Assembly (NCBI RefSeq): GCF_020991375.1 | Contig: NZ_JAJLQZ010000007.1 | Span: 225,358-289,357 of the forward strand | Direction of reading: 5' to 3' | Source: Glycomyces amatae | GTDB lineage: Bacteria > Actinomycetota > Actinomycetes > Mycobacteriales > Micromonosporaceae | Length of the DNA: 64,000 bases | Part shown: positions 28,494 through 37,374 of the stretch, in pieces | Position numbering within the stretch: position 1 is the stretch's first letter | Layout: each line of letters starts with the position of its first letter | Translations under genes and position numbers: made by a program | Notes under the pieces: model-generated | The model's database searches: none | What the model was told of the DNA's origin: nothing | Seen by the model: the letters and a program-made list of their open reading frames with translations, nothing else

Positions 28494-28922
28494 ATGACCA
28501 CTGAACCCACGCGCAAGAACACCGCCGGTCTCGGTTCTCTGAGCGCGGCCGGACTCGTCGCGGCACTCGCGCTCGCCGGATGCTCCGGCGGCGGGGAGCC
28601 CGGAGGCGACGAGTACGTGCTCCGCGACGGCTCCACCATGAGGGTCCTCACGGTGGACGGCGTGGACATGATCGCCGAGACCATGGACTGCGGGGAGGAG
28701 CGGGACGAGGACCGCAGCGAAGGCAAGATGAACGAGTCCCGCACGTACGTCTCATGGCACGTCGAGGACGGCGTCTACAGCGCCGACGACGACATCGAGT
28801 TCAGCGCCGACGACGAGACGCTGACGTTCGCGACCAGTCGCGGAACGAAGGTGTACTTCCAGGACGGCACGGACCTCGCCCAAGTCGAGTGGGACGAGTG
28901 GACGGAGCGGTGCGCGGAGTAG
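28494..28922 (+). CDS. Small lipoprotein of unknown function
   Basis: 142 residues. N-terminal signal with lipobox LALAGC, so Cys30 should be lipidated. The mature part is very acidic, with two more cysteines (one in METMDCGEE-like context, one near the C-terminus, ERCAE) that could pair. ATG 28494 follows GGGAGGAA. No family recognised. Confidence 0.72.
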   Translation: MTTEPTRKNTAGLGSLSAAGLVAALALAGCSGGGEPGGDEYVLRDGSTMRVLTVDGVDMIAETMDCGEERDEDRSEGKMNESRTYVSWHVEDGVYSADDDIEFSADDETLTFATSRGTKVYFQDGTDLAQVEWDEWTERCAE

Positions 28923-28930
28923 CGGCGCAC

Positions 28931-28964
28931 GCGAAAGGCCCCGGATCGCTCCGGGGCCTTTCGC
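28931..28964. terminator. Bidirectional terminator between lipoprotein and hsp20
   Basis: GCGAAAGGCCCCGGA with its exact complement, a 15-bp stem and TCGC loop, with A/T-rich stem base giving a T-run for both directions. Confidence 0.88.
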
Positions 28965-28995
28965 ATCGCAGTAAGCGAAGCGGCGGTCGCCGCTC

Positions 28996-29487
28996 CTACT
29001 CGTCGCCGTCCCGGGCCTCGGCGGTCTCGGCCTCGATCACGGGCTGGGCGCCCTTGACCTCGATGGCCTGCGCCTGCGGCGCGGGCTTGACGGCGTTCGC
29101 GACGCGGACGGTCAGGAGCCCGTCGGCGACCTCGGCGCTCACCTGCGCCGCCTCGGTCCCCTCCGGGACGGTGAACTCGCGGCGGAACGTGCCCGCCGTG
29201 AGGCCCCGGACCAGGTACCGGTCGCCTTCGGCCGCCTCGCGCTCGCGGCGCTCGGCGGTCACGGAGAGGCGGCGCCCCTCCAGGGTCACGGTCACGTCCT
29301 CGGGGGCGATGCCCGGGACGGCGGCGGTGATCACCGCGTCGGGGCCTTCGGTGTAGACGTCGGCGCGAAGCGACGGCTGGGCGGCGGCGCGGCCGAAACC
29401 GCGGCGGACGAGGCGCTCGAACTCACGGTTGAACGTGCGGTCGAACTGCCGGAACGCCGCGTAAGGGTGCTGGTAGCGAACGATCAT
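28996..29487 (-). CDS. Hsp20-family small heat-shock protein
   Basis: 163 residues: N-terminal arm (RYQHPYAAFRQFDRTFNREFERL), alpha-crystallin domain with ADVYTEGPDAVITAAVPGIAPEDVTVTLEG, TFRREFTVPEG and the closing ADGLLTVRV, then an Ala/Pro tail. It holds unfolding proteins in the cytoplasm. ATG 29487 follows GAAGGAGA; an earlier in-frame start (29517) lies inside the CIRCE element and is unlikely. Confidence 0.92.
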   Translation of the reverse strand: MIVRYQHPYAAFRQFDRTFNREFERLVRRGFGRAAAQPSLRADVYTEGPDAVITAAVPGIAPEDVTVTLEGRRLSVTAERREREAAEGDRYLVRGLTAGTFRREFTVPEGTEAAQVSAEVADGLLTVRVANAVKPAPQAQAIEVKGAQPVIEAETAEARDGDE

Positions 29488-29510
29488 GGTGGCGGTCTCC
29501 TTCCTCAGGA

Positions 29511-29537
29511 TTAGCACTCGAGCCTTGAGAGTGCTAA
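29511..29537 (-). promoter_or_regulatory. CIRCE element (HrcA operator)
   Basis: TTAGCACTC-N9-GAGTGCTAA, a perfect match to the CIRCE consensus, 24 bases upstream of the hsp20 start. HrcA bound here represses heat-shock genes until stress. Confidence 0.95.
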
Positions 29538-29577
29538 CGACCTGTATGACGCCCGGCCGCCTCCGAATATTTCAGGA

Positions 29578-29601
29578 GTGAGGCGGGACACTCCGCCTCA
29601 C
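29578..29601. promoter_or_regulatory. Inverted repeat between hsp20 and the TPM gene
   Basis: GTGAGGCGG and CCGCCTCAC, 6-base spacer, in the divergent promoter region. Operator or hairpin; role unknown. Confidence 0.3.
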
Positions 29602-29686
29602 CGCTGCGGGCAAATCCCCGAACGCCCCCTGCGACCTGGGGCTCGCTCCTAGACTGACAGCGTTTTCGAGCTACGGGGGTGCGCGG

Positions 29687-31669
29687 ATGCGGTCGGTGCG
29701 GACTTCGCTGGCGGTCCTGGCGGCCGCCGCCCTCGCCCTGGTGCCCGGCCCCGCCTCGGCCGCGGCCCCGCTGCTCCTCTCCGGCCCCGTCACCGACCGG
29801 GCCGGCGCCGTCGGCGACCGCGAGGACGACGTCCTGGCGGCGATCGGCGACCTCGAGGAGGACACCGGCATGGGCCTCTACGTCGCCTACATCGACGACT
29901 TCGGCGGCTACGACCCCCAGGACTGGGCCGACACCACCGCCGTCGACAGCGACCTGGGCACCGACGACCTCCTCCTCGCCGTCGCGATCGACGAGCGCCG
30001 CTACACCTGGTCGGTCGCCGCCGGATTCCCCTTGACCGACAGCCAGCTCAACCGGGTCGCCGCCGACCGGATCGCCCCCGAGCTCGCCGACGGGAACTGG
30101 GTCGAGGCCGCCATCGGCGCCGCCGAGGGCTATCGGGCCGCCTACCGCGGCGAGGGCGCCTCGGGCGGCTCGTCCTTCGTCTGGATCCTCGTGCTGCTCC
30201 TGGCCGCGGCCGCCGCGATCGGCCTCTACCTGTGGTTCAGGAATCGCCGCCGCGGCGGTGGCGCTGCCGCGCCCGTGCCCTCGCCCGCGAAGCGGCAGAA
30301 GATGACCACCGAGCGGCTCAACGCCGAGGCCAACCGCCTCCTGGTCGAGACCGACGACGCGATCCGCACCAGCGAGCAGGAGCTCGGCTTCGCCGAGGCC
30401 GAGTTCGGCGCCGAGCACACCGCCGCCTTCACCGCCGCGCTCGCCGCCGCCAGGACCGGCCTCACCGAGTCGTTCAAGATCCGCCAGGAGCTCGACGACG
30501 ACGTCCCCGAGACCGAACCCCAGCGCCGCCAGATGCTCTCGGCGATCGTCGACCGCCTGGTCGAGGCCAACCGGGAGCTCGACGCCAAGGCCGACGACTT
30601 CGACCGGCTCCGCGACCTCGGCCGCCGCGCCCCCGAGGCCGTCGCCGCGCTCAAGGAGCGCGGCGGCGCCCTGCCGCCCCGGATCGCCGAGGCCCGCGCC
30701 GCGCTCACCTCCCTCCAGGACCGCTACGCCGAGTCGGCGTCCGCGACCGTGCGGGACTTCCCCGACACCGCCGAGGACCGGCTGCGCTTCGCGCAGACGA
30801 GCCTGAACGGCGCCGACCAGGCCGTCGCCGCCGACGACCGGGGCCGCGCCGCGCTGCTCCTGCGCGCCGCCGAGGAGGCCACCGCCCAGGCCGAGCAGGC
30901 CGTCGACGCGGTCGCCCGCCGCTCCGGCGAGCTCGACGCGGCCGCCGCCCAGCTCGGCGCCGTCCTCGACGAGGCCGAAGCCAACGCCGGCGAGGCGGGG
31001 CGGGCCGCCGCGGGGGCCCCGGACGGCGAGGCCGTCGCGGCGCAGGCCGCGCACCTCGAGGCGGTCGTCGCCGAGGTCCGCGCCGCCGAGGGCCCCGTCG
31101 ACCCCCTGGCGGCCACCGCGCGCGTCGAACGCGCCGCCGCCGAGCTCGACCGCGGGCTCGAGGCCCTGCGCGGCGCGGTCGCCGGCGCGCGCCGGGCCCG
31201 CGCCCAGCTCGACCAGGTGCTGCTGAGCGCCCGGAGCACCACCGCGGCCGTCGAGGACTACGTCAACACCAACCGCGGCGCAGTCGGCCCCGAGGCCCGC
31301 ACCCGCCTCAACGAGGCCAGGATCCAGCTGGACCGGGCCCTGGCGCTCCAGGAGGACGACCCCGCCCGGGCCCTGCCGCTGGCGCAGCGCGCCGACGAGC
31401 TCGCGAACGCGGCCGCCGCGGCCGCGCAGCAGGACGTGCAGGGCTACCTCGCGCCGACCTACACGGGCGGGGGCGGCTCGCCCCTGGGCGGCAGCGCCGG
31501 CGCCATGCTCGGCGGCATCCTCCTGGGCGGCATGTTCGGCGGCGGCGGGGGCGGGGGCGCCTACCGTCCCGGAGGTTTCGCCGGCGGGGGCCGCCGGCGC
31601 AGCGCGGGCCCGGGGTCGTTCGGCGGCAGCGCGACCCGCGGACGGCGAGGGGGCGGCGGCCGATTCTGA
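29687..31669 (+). CDS. TPM-domain membrane-anchored protein with coiled coil
   Basis: 660 residues. Signal peptide to about residue 26, then a TPM (DUF477) domain (VTDRAGAVGDREDDVLAAIGDLEEDTGMGLYVAYID...LLLAVAIDERRYTWSVAAGFPL), one transmembrane helix at about 164-186, a long Ala/Glu-rich helical region to about 590, and a Gly-rich end (GGILLGGMFGGGGGGG...). TPM domains sit outside the membrane; in photosystem repair one has phosphatase activity, but here the role is unknown. The pspA gene follows 44 bases downstream. Confidence 0.88.
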   Translation: MRSVRTSLAVLAAAALALVPGPASAAAPLLLSGPVTDRAGAVGDREDDVLAAIGDLEEDTGMGLYVAYIDDFGGYDPQDWADTTAVDSDLGTDDLLLAVAIDERRYTWSVAAGFPLTDSQLNRVAADRIAPELADGNWVEAAIGAAEGYRAAYRGEGASGGSSFVWILVLLLAAAAAIGLYLWFRNRRRGGGAAAPVPSPAKRQKMTTERLNAEANRLLVETDDAIRTSEQELGFAEAEFGAEHTAAFTAALAAARTGLTESFKIRQELDDDVPETEPQRRQMLSAIVDRLVEANRELDAKADDFDRLRDLGRRAPEAVAALKERGGALPPRIAEARAALTSLQDRYAESASATVRDFPDTAEDRLRFAQTSLNGADQAVAADDRGRAALLLRAAEEATAQAEQAVDAVARRSGELDAAAAQLGAVLDEAEANAGEAGRAAAGAPDGEAVAAQAAHLEAVVAEVRAAEGPVDPLAATARVERAAAELDRGLEALRGAVAGARRARAQLDQVLLSARSTTAAVEDYVNTNRGAVGPEARTRLNEARIQLDRALALQEDDPARALPLAQRADELANAAAAAAQQDVQGYLAPTYTGGGGSPLGGSAGAMLGGILLGGMFGGGGGGGAYRPGGFAGGGRRRSAGPGSFGGSATRGRRGGGGRF

Positions 31670-31713
31670 ACCACCACCGCGACCGGGAACCGCATCGAAC
31701 CAAGGAGTGACCA

Positions 31714-32427
31714 ATGACCAAGAAGCAGTCGATCTTCGGGCGCATCAGCCAGCTCGTGAGGGCCAACGTCAACGACGTCATCGACAACGCCGAGGACCCC
31801 GAGAAGATGCTCGCCCAGATGGAGCGCGACTACAGGAACAGCATCGTGGACGCCGAGAACTCCATCGCCGAGACCATCGGCAACCTGCGGCTCATGGAGG
31901 ACGACCACGAGTCGGACCGCCAGGCCGTCGAGGAGTGGGGCACGAAGGCGCGCAACGCGAGCCAGAAGGCCGACCGGCTGCGGGCGGACGGGAACGACGC
32001 CGAGGCCGACCGCTTCGACAACCTCGCCAAGGTCGCGCTCGGCAAGCAGATCGGCTTCGAGAAGGAGATGAAGGCCAGCGAGCCGGTCATCGCGGGCCAG
32101 CGCGAGGTCGTCGAGAAGCTCAAGCAGTCGCTCGCGACGATGAAGGACAAGCTCGAGGAGCTCCGCTCCAAGAAGGCGAGCCTGACCGCCCGCCAGAAGA
32201 CCGCGCAGGCGCAGCAGCAGGTCAACGAGGCGCTCGGCGCCGTCGACGTCATGGACCCGCTCAGCGAGGTCAACCGCTTCGAGGAGAAGGTCCGCCGCGA
32301 GGAGGCGAAGGTCCGCGGGCAGCAGGAGCTCGCGATGTCCTCCCTGGACCGGCAGTTCGAGGACCTCGACAGCCTCGGCGACGAGGCCGAGATCGAGGCC
32401 CGCATGGCCGCGCTCAAGTCGCAGTGA
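31714..32427 (+). CDS. pspA: PspA/IM30-family envelope-stress protein
   Basis: 237 residues, almost entirely amphipathic helix and coiled coil. N-terminal ISQLVRANVNDVIDNAEDPEKMLAQMERDY is the PspA signature. PspA/IM30 proteins polymerise on damaged membranes and preserve the proton gradient. AAGGAG precedes ATG 31714. Its place behind the TPM gene, with the same orientation and close spacing, suggests a joint membrane-maintenance operon, a pairing common in actinobacteria. Confidence 0.93.
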   Translation: MTKKQSIFGRISQLVRANVNDVIDNAEDPEKMLAQMERDYRNSIVDAENSIAETIGNLRLMEDDHESDRQAVEEWGTKARNASQKADRLRADGNDAEADRFDNLAKVALGKQIGFEKEMKASEPVIAGQREVVEKLKQSLATMKDKLEELRSKKASLTARQKTAQAQQQVNEALGAVDVMDPLSEVNRFEEKVRREEAKVRGQQELAMSSLDRQFEDLDSLGDEAEIEARMAALKSQ

Positions 32428-32429
32428 GC

Positions 32430-32466
32430 CCCGCCGGACCGCCCGCCCGGCCGGCGGTCCGGCGGG
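32430..32466 (+). terminator. Terminator after pspA
   Basis: CCCGCCGGACCGCC paired with its exact complement (14 bp, 9-nt loop), starting 3 bases after the pspA stop. Confidence 0.82.
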
Positions 32467-32553
32467 AGCCCCTGCCGCCTCCGCGGGCCGCGAGGGCGCG
32501 GCCCCGGTGGATACCCTCTTGCGGGAGCGCCCCCCAGCGGCCACACTGGCGCG

Positions 32554-33528
32554 ATGGAGATCGCCATCCGCCCCAGGCTCGACCGCGCCGACGTCGAGGC
32601 CCTCGTCCGCGACCGCCTCGGCGGCGACCTGGAGTTCACCGGCCACGAGGAGTTCACCGACGGGTTCTTCAACGCCGCGCACGGGCTCGACCTCGCCGAC
32701 GGCCGCCGCATCGTCGTCAAGGTCGCCCCCGACAAGGGCCTGAAGCTCCTCACGTACGAAGTGGACCTCATGGCCACCGAGATCGAGTGCTTCGAGCGGG
32801 CGATCGCCGTCGGCGTCCCCATGCCGCGGCTCTGGCACGGCGACGCCGAGCACGGCCTCATGATCATCGACCGCCTCGCCGGCCACTCCCTGCCGAGCGT
32901 CCGCGACGACATCCCCGCGGCCGAACGCCTGGCCCTGCGCCGGGAGATCGGGGCCATGAGCGCCCGCTTCGCGCTGGCGACCGGCGAGCGGTTCGGCTAC
33001 CCCCGCGCGAGCGGCCGGACGGCCGCCGACACGTGGGGCGAGTCCTTCCTGGCCATGGTCGGCGACGTCCTCGACGACATCGCCGGGCAGGGACTGGTCC
33101 TGCCGCTCCCGATCGGCGAGGTCGCGGCCCTGTTCGCGGCCGAACGCGGCCTGCTCGACGAGGTCGACCGCCCCGCCCTCGTCCACTTCGACCTGTGGGA
33201 CGGCAACATCTTCGTCCACCGCACCGGGACCGGCTGGGGCGTCGAGGCGTTCATCGACGGCGAGCGCGCCTTCTACGGCGACCCCATCGCCGAGCTGGTC
33301 TCCCTCCAGCTCATCCCCGAAGAGGAGTTCCCGGCCGTCGTGGACGGCTTCCTGGGCCGCGGCCTGACCCCGGGGGAGGAGCGGCGGCTGGCCCTCTACC
33401 GCATGTACCTCATGTTCATCCTCATCGCCGAGTGCGGCGTGCGCGGCTTCGACGCCGAGCTGACCGAGCACCAGACGACCTGGGCCACCGAGACCCTCGT
33501 GCGGGAACTCGCCCGGTTCACCGCCTGA
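32554..33528 (+). CDS. Aminoglycoside phosphotransferase-fold kinase
   Basis: 324 residues. APH/choline-kinase fold: N-lobe lysine in GRRIVVKVAP, catalytic loop VHFDLWDGNIFV (HxDxxxxN) near residue 210, and the Mg-binding Asp in VEAFIDGERAFYGDPIAEL. Members phosphorylate antibiotics, sugars or other small alcohols; nothing shows the substrate, so this is not evidence of resistance. Confidence 0.85.
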   Translation: MEIAIRPRLDRADVEALVRDRLGGDLEFTGHEEFTDGFFNAAHGLDLADGRRIVVKVAPDKGLKLLTYEVDLMATEIECFERAIAVGVPMPRLWHGDAEHGLMIIDRLAGHSLPSVRDDIPAAERLALRREIGAMSARFALATGERFGYPRASGRTAADTWGESFLAMVGDVLDDIAGQGLVLPLPIGEVAALFAAERGLLDEVDRPALVHFDLWDGNIFVHRTGTGWGVEAFIDGERAFYGDPIAELVSLQLIPEEEFPAVVDGFLGRGLTPGEERRLALYRMYLMFILIAECGVRGFDAELTEHQTTWATETLVRELARFTA

Positions 33529-33543
33529 CCGCGCGGCGCGGGG

Positions 33544-34023
33544 TCAGTGGACCCCGTGGTGGTGGTCGTGGTCGTCCGGGTCGGTGCGCGTCGCGTCCTT
33601 CTCCTTGGTGGCGCGCGCGAGCCCGTAGGGCGGCATGTTGACGTAGGAGGTGTCGTACTCGCCGGCGCGGACCTTGTACAGCTCGTGCCACAGGCCGACG
33701 TCGCCGTTGCTCTTGACGTTGCGGTTGAACCACTTCCAGAAGCCGCGGTGCGCGTGGGCCTGGGAGTGGGCGTACCGCTCCAGGTGGTCGTCGCTGCGCC
33801 AGTACTGGACGACCATGACCACCCTGCCGCCCACCACGGTGCGCGAGTCCAGCAGGCCCAGCTCGGGGTCGGCGGCGAGCTCGCGGAGCATCCGCGGCAG
33901 CGAGGCGAGGACCGGCCACCACTTGTGGACCTTCCAGAACCTGTTGATCCGCATGCCGACCGTGAAGACCACGAGGTCCTCGTCGTGGTCGACCACCACG
34001 CGTCCGGGTCTGACCTTCGCCAC
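33544..34023 (-). CDS. DUF4188 (monooxygenase-like) protein
   Basis: 159 residues with the DUF4188 features VVFTVGMRINRFWKVHKWWPVL, MLRELAADPELGLL, VQYWRSDDHLERYAH and FWKWFNRNVKSNGDVGLWHELY. It is predicted to be a dimeric ferredoxin-like alpha-beta barrel as in phenylacetaldoxime dehydratase/monooxygenase relatives; activity unknown. The C-terminus is Asp/His-rich (DDHDHHHGVH). GTG 34023 follows GGGAGG with 7-base spacing. Confidence 0.82.
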   Translation of the reverse strand: MAKVRPGRVVVDHDEDLVVFTVGMRINRFWKVHKWWPVLASLPRMLRELAADPELGLLDSRTVVGGRVVMVVQYWRSDDHLERYAHSQAHAHRGFWKWFNRNVKSNGDVGLWHELYKVRAGEYDTSYVNMPPYGLARATKEKDATRTDPDDHDHHHGVH

Positions 34024-34107
34024 GTGCAGTCCTCCCAGGGGTCGCGAGTAAGGCTCCCCTAAGAGATTAACGAAGCGCACGCGTGTCGCGCCACAGCGGC
34101 GGCCGGA

Positions 34108-34144
34108 ACCGTCTAGGGCGCCTTCGACTGCGCCCCAGGCGGTT
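34108..34144 (-). terminator. Terminator after the phosphoketolase gene
   Basis: Interrupted stem: outer AACCG/CGGTT and inner GGGCGC/GCGCCC with a small internal bulge, just past the phosphoketolase stop on the minus strand. Confidence 0.55.
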
Positions 34145-34148
34145 CGTC

Positions 34149-36563
34149 CTAGCCGGGCCAGCTCCAATCGGCCACGTCGGGCAGGTCCTCGCCGTACGCG
34201 CGGGTGTGCTCGCGGGCGGCGTGGCGGGCGTCGACCATGCGCTGGCGCAGGCCCGCGGCGTTCGCGCCCAGGCCCGGCACCCGGTCGATGACGTCCATGA
34301 CCAGCCGGTACCGGTCGAGGTCGTTGAGCATGACCATGTCGAACGGCGTGGTCGTGGTGCCCTCCTCCTTGTAGCCGCGCACGTGGATGTTGTCGTGGTT
34401 GGTGCGCCGGTAGGTCAGGCGGTGGATGAGCATCGGGTAGCCGTGGTAGGCGAAGATCACCGGCTTGCCGGTGGTGAAGACGGTGTCGAACTGCCGGTCG
34501 CCCAGGCCGTGCGGGTGCTCGCTCTCGGGCTGGAGCCGCATCGGGTCCACGACGTTGACCACCCGGACCTTGAGCCGCGGCAGCGTCTGGCGCAGCAGGT
34601 CCGCGGCGGCCAGGACCTCCAGGGTCGGCACGTCCCCGGCGCAGGCGAGCACCACGTCCGGCTCGGCGCCGTCGTCGGTGGAGGCCCACTCCCAGATCCC
34701 CAGGCCCCGTTCGCAGTGGCGCACCGCCTCGTCCATGCTCAGGTACTGGAGCGCGGGCTGCTTCCCGGCCACCACCACGTTCACGTACTGCCGCGACCGC
34801 AGGCAGTGGTCCATCGTGGACAAGAGGGTGTTGGCGTCCGGCGGCAGGTACACCCGCACGACGTCGGCCTTCTTGTTCATCACATGGTCGATGAAGCCCG
34901 GGTCCTGGTGCGAGAACCCGTTGTGGTCCTGGCGCCACACATGGCTCGACAGGAGGTAGTTGAGCGAGGCGATCGGCCGGCGCCACGCGATCTCGTCGGT
35001 CGACTCCAGCCACTTCGCGTGCTGGTTGAACATCGAGTCGACGACGTGGATGAACGCCTCGTAGCTGGTGAACAGGCCGTGGCGGCCGGTCAGCAGGTAC
35101 CCCTCCAGCCAGCCCTCGCACTGCTGCTCCGACAGCACCTCCATGACCCGCCCGTACGGCGCCTGGTGCTCGTCGGTGGGCAGGATCTCGGCCCCCCACT
35201 GCCGGTCGGTGGCCTCGAACGTCGCGCTGAGCCGGTTGGAGGCGACCTCGTCGGGCCCGAAGAGCCGGAACCGGTCGGGGTTGCGCTCGATGACGTCCCG
35301 CAGCCAGGTGCCGAGCACCTTCGTGGCCTCGCCGACCGTGCGGCCGTGGCCCTCGACCGCGACCCCGTACTCGCGGTAGTCGGGCAGGACCAGGTCCCGC
35401 AGCACGAGGCCGCCGTTGGCGTGCGGGTTGGCGCTCATGCGCGCCTCGCCCTCGGGGTGCAGGCCGCGGAGCTCGGCCGCGGGGGCGCCGGTGGCGTCGA
35501 ACAGCTCCTCGGGCCGGTACGAGCGCATCCACTCCTCGAGCTGCGCCAGATGGTCCGGATTGGACCGCACCTCGGCCAGCGGCACCTGGTGGGCCCGCCA
35601 GGTGCCCTCGACGGGCACGCCGTCCACTTCGGCGGGTCCCGTCCAGCCCTTCGGGGTCCGCAGGACGACCATCGGCCACCGCGGCCGCGTCGGGGCGCCG
35701 TTCGCGTTCCGGCGGGCCTCGGCGCGGATCTCGGCGATCCGGTCGAAGCACGCGTCCAGCGTCGCCGCCATCTGCTGGTGGACGCTCGCCGGATCGTCGC
35801 CCTCGACCACGTACGGCTCGTGGCCCACGCCCCGGAAGAACGAGAGGAGGTCCTCCTCGGGCAGGCGCCCGAAGATGGTCGGGTTGGCGATCTTGTAGCC
35901 GTTGAGGTGCAGGATCGGCAGGACCGTGCCGTCCGAGGCGGGGTTGAGGAACACGTTGGACAGCCACGAGCCCGCGAGCGCGCCCGTCTCGGCCTCGCCG
36001 TCGCCGACGACGCAGGCGACGGTGAGGTCCGGGTTGTCGAACGCCGCCCCGTAGGCGTGCGAGAGCGAGTAGCCCAGCTCGCCGCCCTCGTGGATCGAGC
36101 CGGGCACCTCGGGCGCCACGTGCGAGGGGATGCCGCCGGGGAAGGAGAACTGGCGGAACAGCCGCCGCATCCCCTCCTCGGAGTGGTCCACGGACGGGTA
36201 CAGCTCCGGGTAGGTGCCCTCCAGCCACGTGTTCGCCACGATCGCCGGGCCGCCGTGGCCGGGCCCGGTCACGTAGATCATGTCGAGGCCGCGGGCCTTG
36301 ATGCAGCGGTTGAGGTGCGCGTAGATCAGGCTCAGTCCGGGACTGGTGCCCCAGTGGCCGAGCAGGCGCGGCTTGAGGTGCTCGGGGCACAGGGGCTCGC
36401 GCAGGAGCGGGTTGTCGAGCAGGTAGATCTGGCCGACGGTGAGGTAGTTCGCGGCCCGCCAGTAGGCGTCGATGCGGGCGAGCTCCTCGTCGGCGAGCGG
36501 AGCGGCGGCCGGGTCCGGCCGGGCGGCGTCGTTTCGGGCAGAGTCTTTTCGAGACGTGTCCAT
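34149..36563 (-). CDS. xfp: Xylulose-5-phosphate/fructose-6-phosphate phosphoketolase
   Basis: Thiamine-diphosphate enzyme splitting xylulose-5-P (or fructose-6-P) with phosphate into acetyl phosphate and a shorter sugar phosphate. 804 residues, the usual size: [31 protein letters not shown], the ThDP/Mg site [16 protein letters not shown], and [18 protein letters not shown]. Acetyl phosphate would feed Pta and AckA, encoded 9-12 kb away. ATG 36563 has no strong ribosome binding site. Confidence 0.95.
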   Translation of the reverse strand: MDTSRKDSARNDAARPDPAAAPLADEELARIDAYWRAANYLTVGQIYLLDNPLLREPLCPEHLKPRLLGHWGTSPGLSLIYAHLNRCIKARGLDMIYVTGPGHGGPAIVANTWLEGTYPELYPSVDHSEEGMRRLFRQFSFPGGIPSHVAPEVPGSIHEGGELGYSLSHAYGAAFDNPDLTVACVVGDGEAETGALAGSWLSNVFLNPASDGTVLPILHLNGYKIANPTIFGRLPEEDLLSFFRGVGHEPYVVEGDDPASVHQQMAATLDACFDRIAEIRAEARRNANGAPTRPRWPMVVLRTPKGWTGPAEVDGVPVEGTWRAHQVPLAEVRSNPDHLAQLEEWMRSYRPEELFDATGAPAAELRGLHPEGEARMSANPHANGGLVLRDLVLPDYREYGVAVEGHGRTVGEATKVLGTWLRDVIERNPDRFRLFGPDEVASNRLSATFEATDRQWGAEILPTDEHQAPYGRVMEVLSEQQCEGWLEGYLLTGRHGLFTSYEAFIHVVDSMFNQHAKWLESTDEIAWRRPIASLNYLLSSHVWRQDHNGFSHQDPGFIDHVMNKKADVVRVYLPPDANTLLSTMDHCLRSRQYVNVVVAGKQPALQYLSMDEAVRHCERGLGIWEWASTDDGAEPDVVLACAGDVPTLEVLAAADLLRQTLPRLKVRVVNVVDPMRLQPESEHPHGLGDRQFDTVFTTGKPVIFAYHGYPMLIHRLTYRRTNHDNIHVRGYKEEGTTTTPFDMVMLNDLDRYRLVMDVIDRVPGLGANAAGLRQRMVDARHAAREHTRAYGEDLPDVADWSWPG

Positions 36564-36649
36564 GCGTCAGAGAGTGCCGTATCGGGCACGGTATAACCGC
36601 GATTCGGAAGAATTCCTCGCGCCCGCCGGACCACGGGGGCGCCGCCCGC

Positions 36650-36895
36650 TCACTCGACCTCTCTGAGCATCCGCTCCACCGACGCGAGGCGGCCCTTGAT
36701 CTCGATGAGCGAGGCCTTGATCTCGGCCGCGTCCAGACTGGCCTTCTCCGCCAGCGCGCGGTAGTTCGCCTCGCGGGCCGCCGACGCCTTCGCCTTCGAG
36801 GCGGAGGCGAAGACGATGATCGAGACGATGATGATCGCGGTGATCAGCAGGAGGAATCCGAATGCGAAGAGCATTCCGGCCTGTCCCATGTTCAT
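36650..36895 (-). CDS. Small single-helix membrane protein with coiled coil
   Basis: 81 residues: hydrophobic helix at about 7-30 (AFGFLLLITAIIIVSIIVFA), then a charged helical segment to the end suited to a coiled coil. No family name. Its ATG overlaps the stop of the upstream regulator (ATGA), so the two are coupled; it may transmit or buffer the regulator's signal, which is inference. Confidence 0.7.
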   Translation of the reverse strand: MNMGQAGMLFAFGFLLLITAIIIVSIIVFASASKAKASAAREANYRALAEKASLDAAEIKASLIEIKGRLASVERMLREVE

Positions 36896-37266
36896 TGCTC
36901 GGTCTCCTTCTCGTCGTGGTCGGTGCGCTCGGCCGTCTCGGGCAGCGTCGGCAGCGACGCCTTGACGACCTGCGGCGTGATCTCCAGTGCGAACGGGACC
37001 GCCTCGAAGTACTTGACGGCCCGGCCGTCCTCCGAGAGCTCCAGTTCGCCCCGCACGAGACCCGCCGCCTGGAGCTTCTGCAGGTGCATGTGGAGCAGCG
37101 GCCGGCTCATCCCCAGCTGGCGGGCCAGCAGGCTCACGTACTGCCTGCCGTCCGCCAGGGCGCCGAGGATGCGCAGCCGGTGCGGGTTCGCCAGGGCCGA
37201 GCAGGCCGCGAGCAGCGCCGCGCCCGTCGGCCCCTCGGCGGTGGAGTCCTCCGGCATGTCAACCAT
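36892..37266 (-). CDS. ArsR-type winged-helix regulator
   Basis: 124 residues: LLAACSALANPHRLRILGALADGRQYVSLLARQLGMSRPLLHMHLQKLQAAGLVRG is an ArsR/HTH_5-like winged helix; no metal-binding cysteine or histidine cluster is seen. Start ATG 37266 or 37257. An inverted repeat 11 bases upstream is a likely autoregulatory site, and the coupled small membrane protein is its operon partner. Confidence 0.82.
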   Translation of the reverse strand: MVDMPEDSTAEGPTGAALLAACSALANPHRLRILGALADGRQYVSLLARQLGMSRPLLHMHLQKLQAAGLVRGELELSEDGRAVKYFEAVPFALEITPQVVKASLPTLPETAERTDHDEKETEQ

Positions 37267-37276
37267 CCCTATATCG

Positions 37277-37294
37277 TGTAAGAAAAACCTTACA
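37277..37294 (-). promoter_or_regulatory. Inverted repeat in front of the ArsR-type regulator
   Basis: TGTAAG-N6-CTTACA in an AT-rich patch (ATATCGTGTAAGAAAAACC) directly upstream of the regulator gene; likely its operator. Confidence 0.6.
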
Positions 37295-37374
37295 TATGAA
37301 ACCGAAGCCTGTCGACACCGGCCCGGCGGTGAAATCCGATTGCCGCGGGCGCGGCCCGCCTCCAGAATCGAGAC

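Noticed and set aside
32554..33528. Aminoglycoside-resistance gene
   Set aside because: The APH fold is shared by many small-molecule kinases and nothing in the sequence or neighbourhood indicates an antibiotic substrate.
34050..34070. IdeR-like site upstream of the DUF4188 gene (TTAGGGGAGCCTTACTCGC on the minus strand)
   Set aside because: Only about 12 of 19 positions match the iron-box consensus, too weak next to the 17/19 site at 58322.
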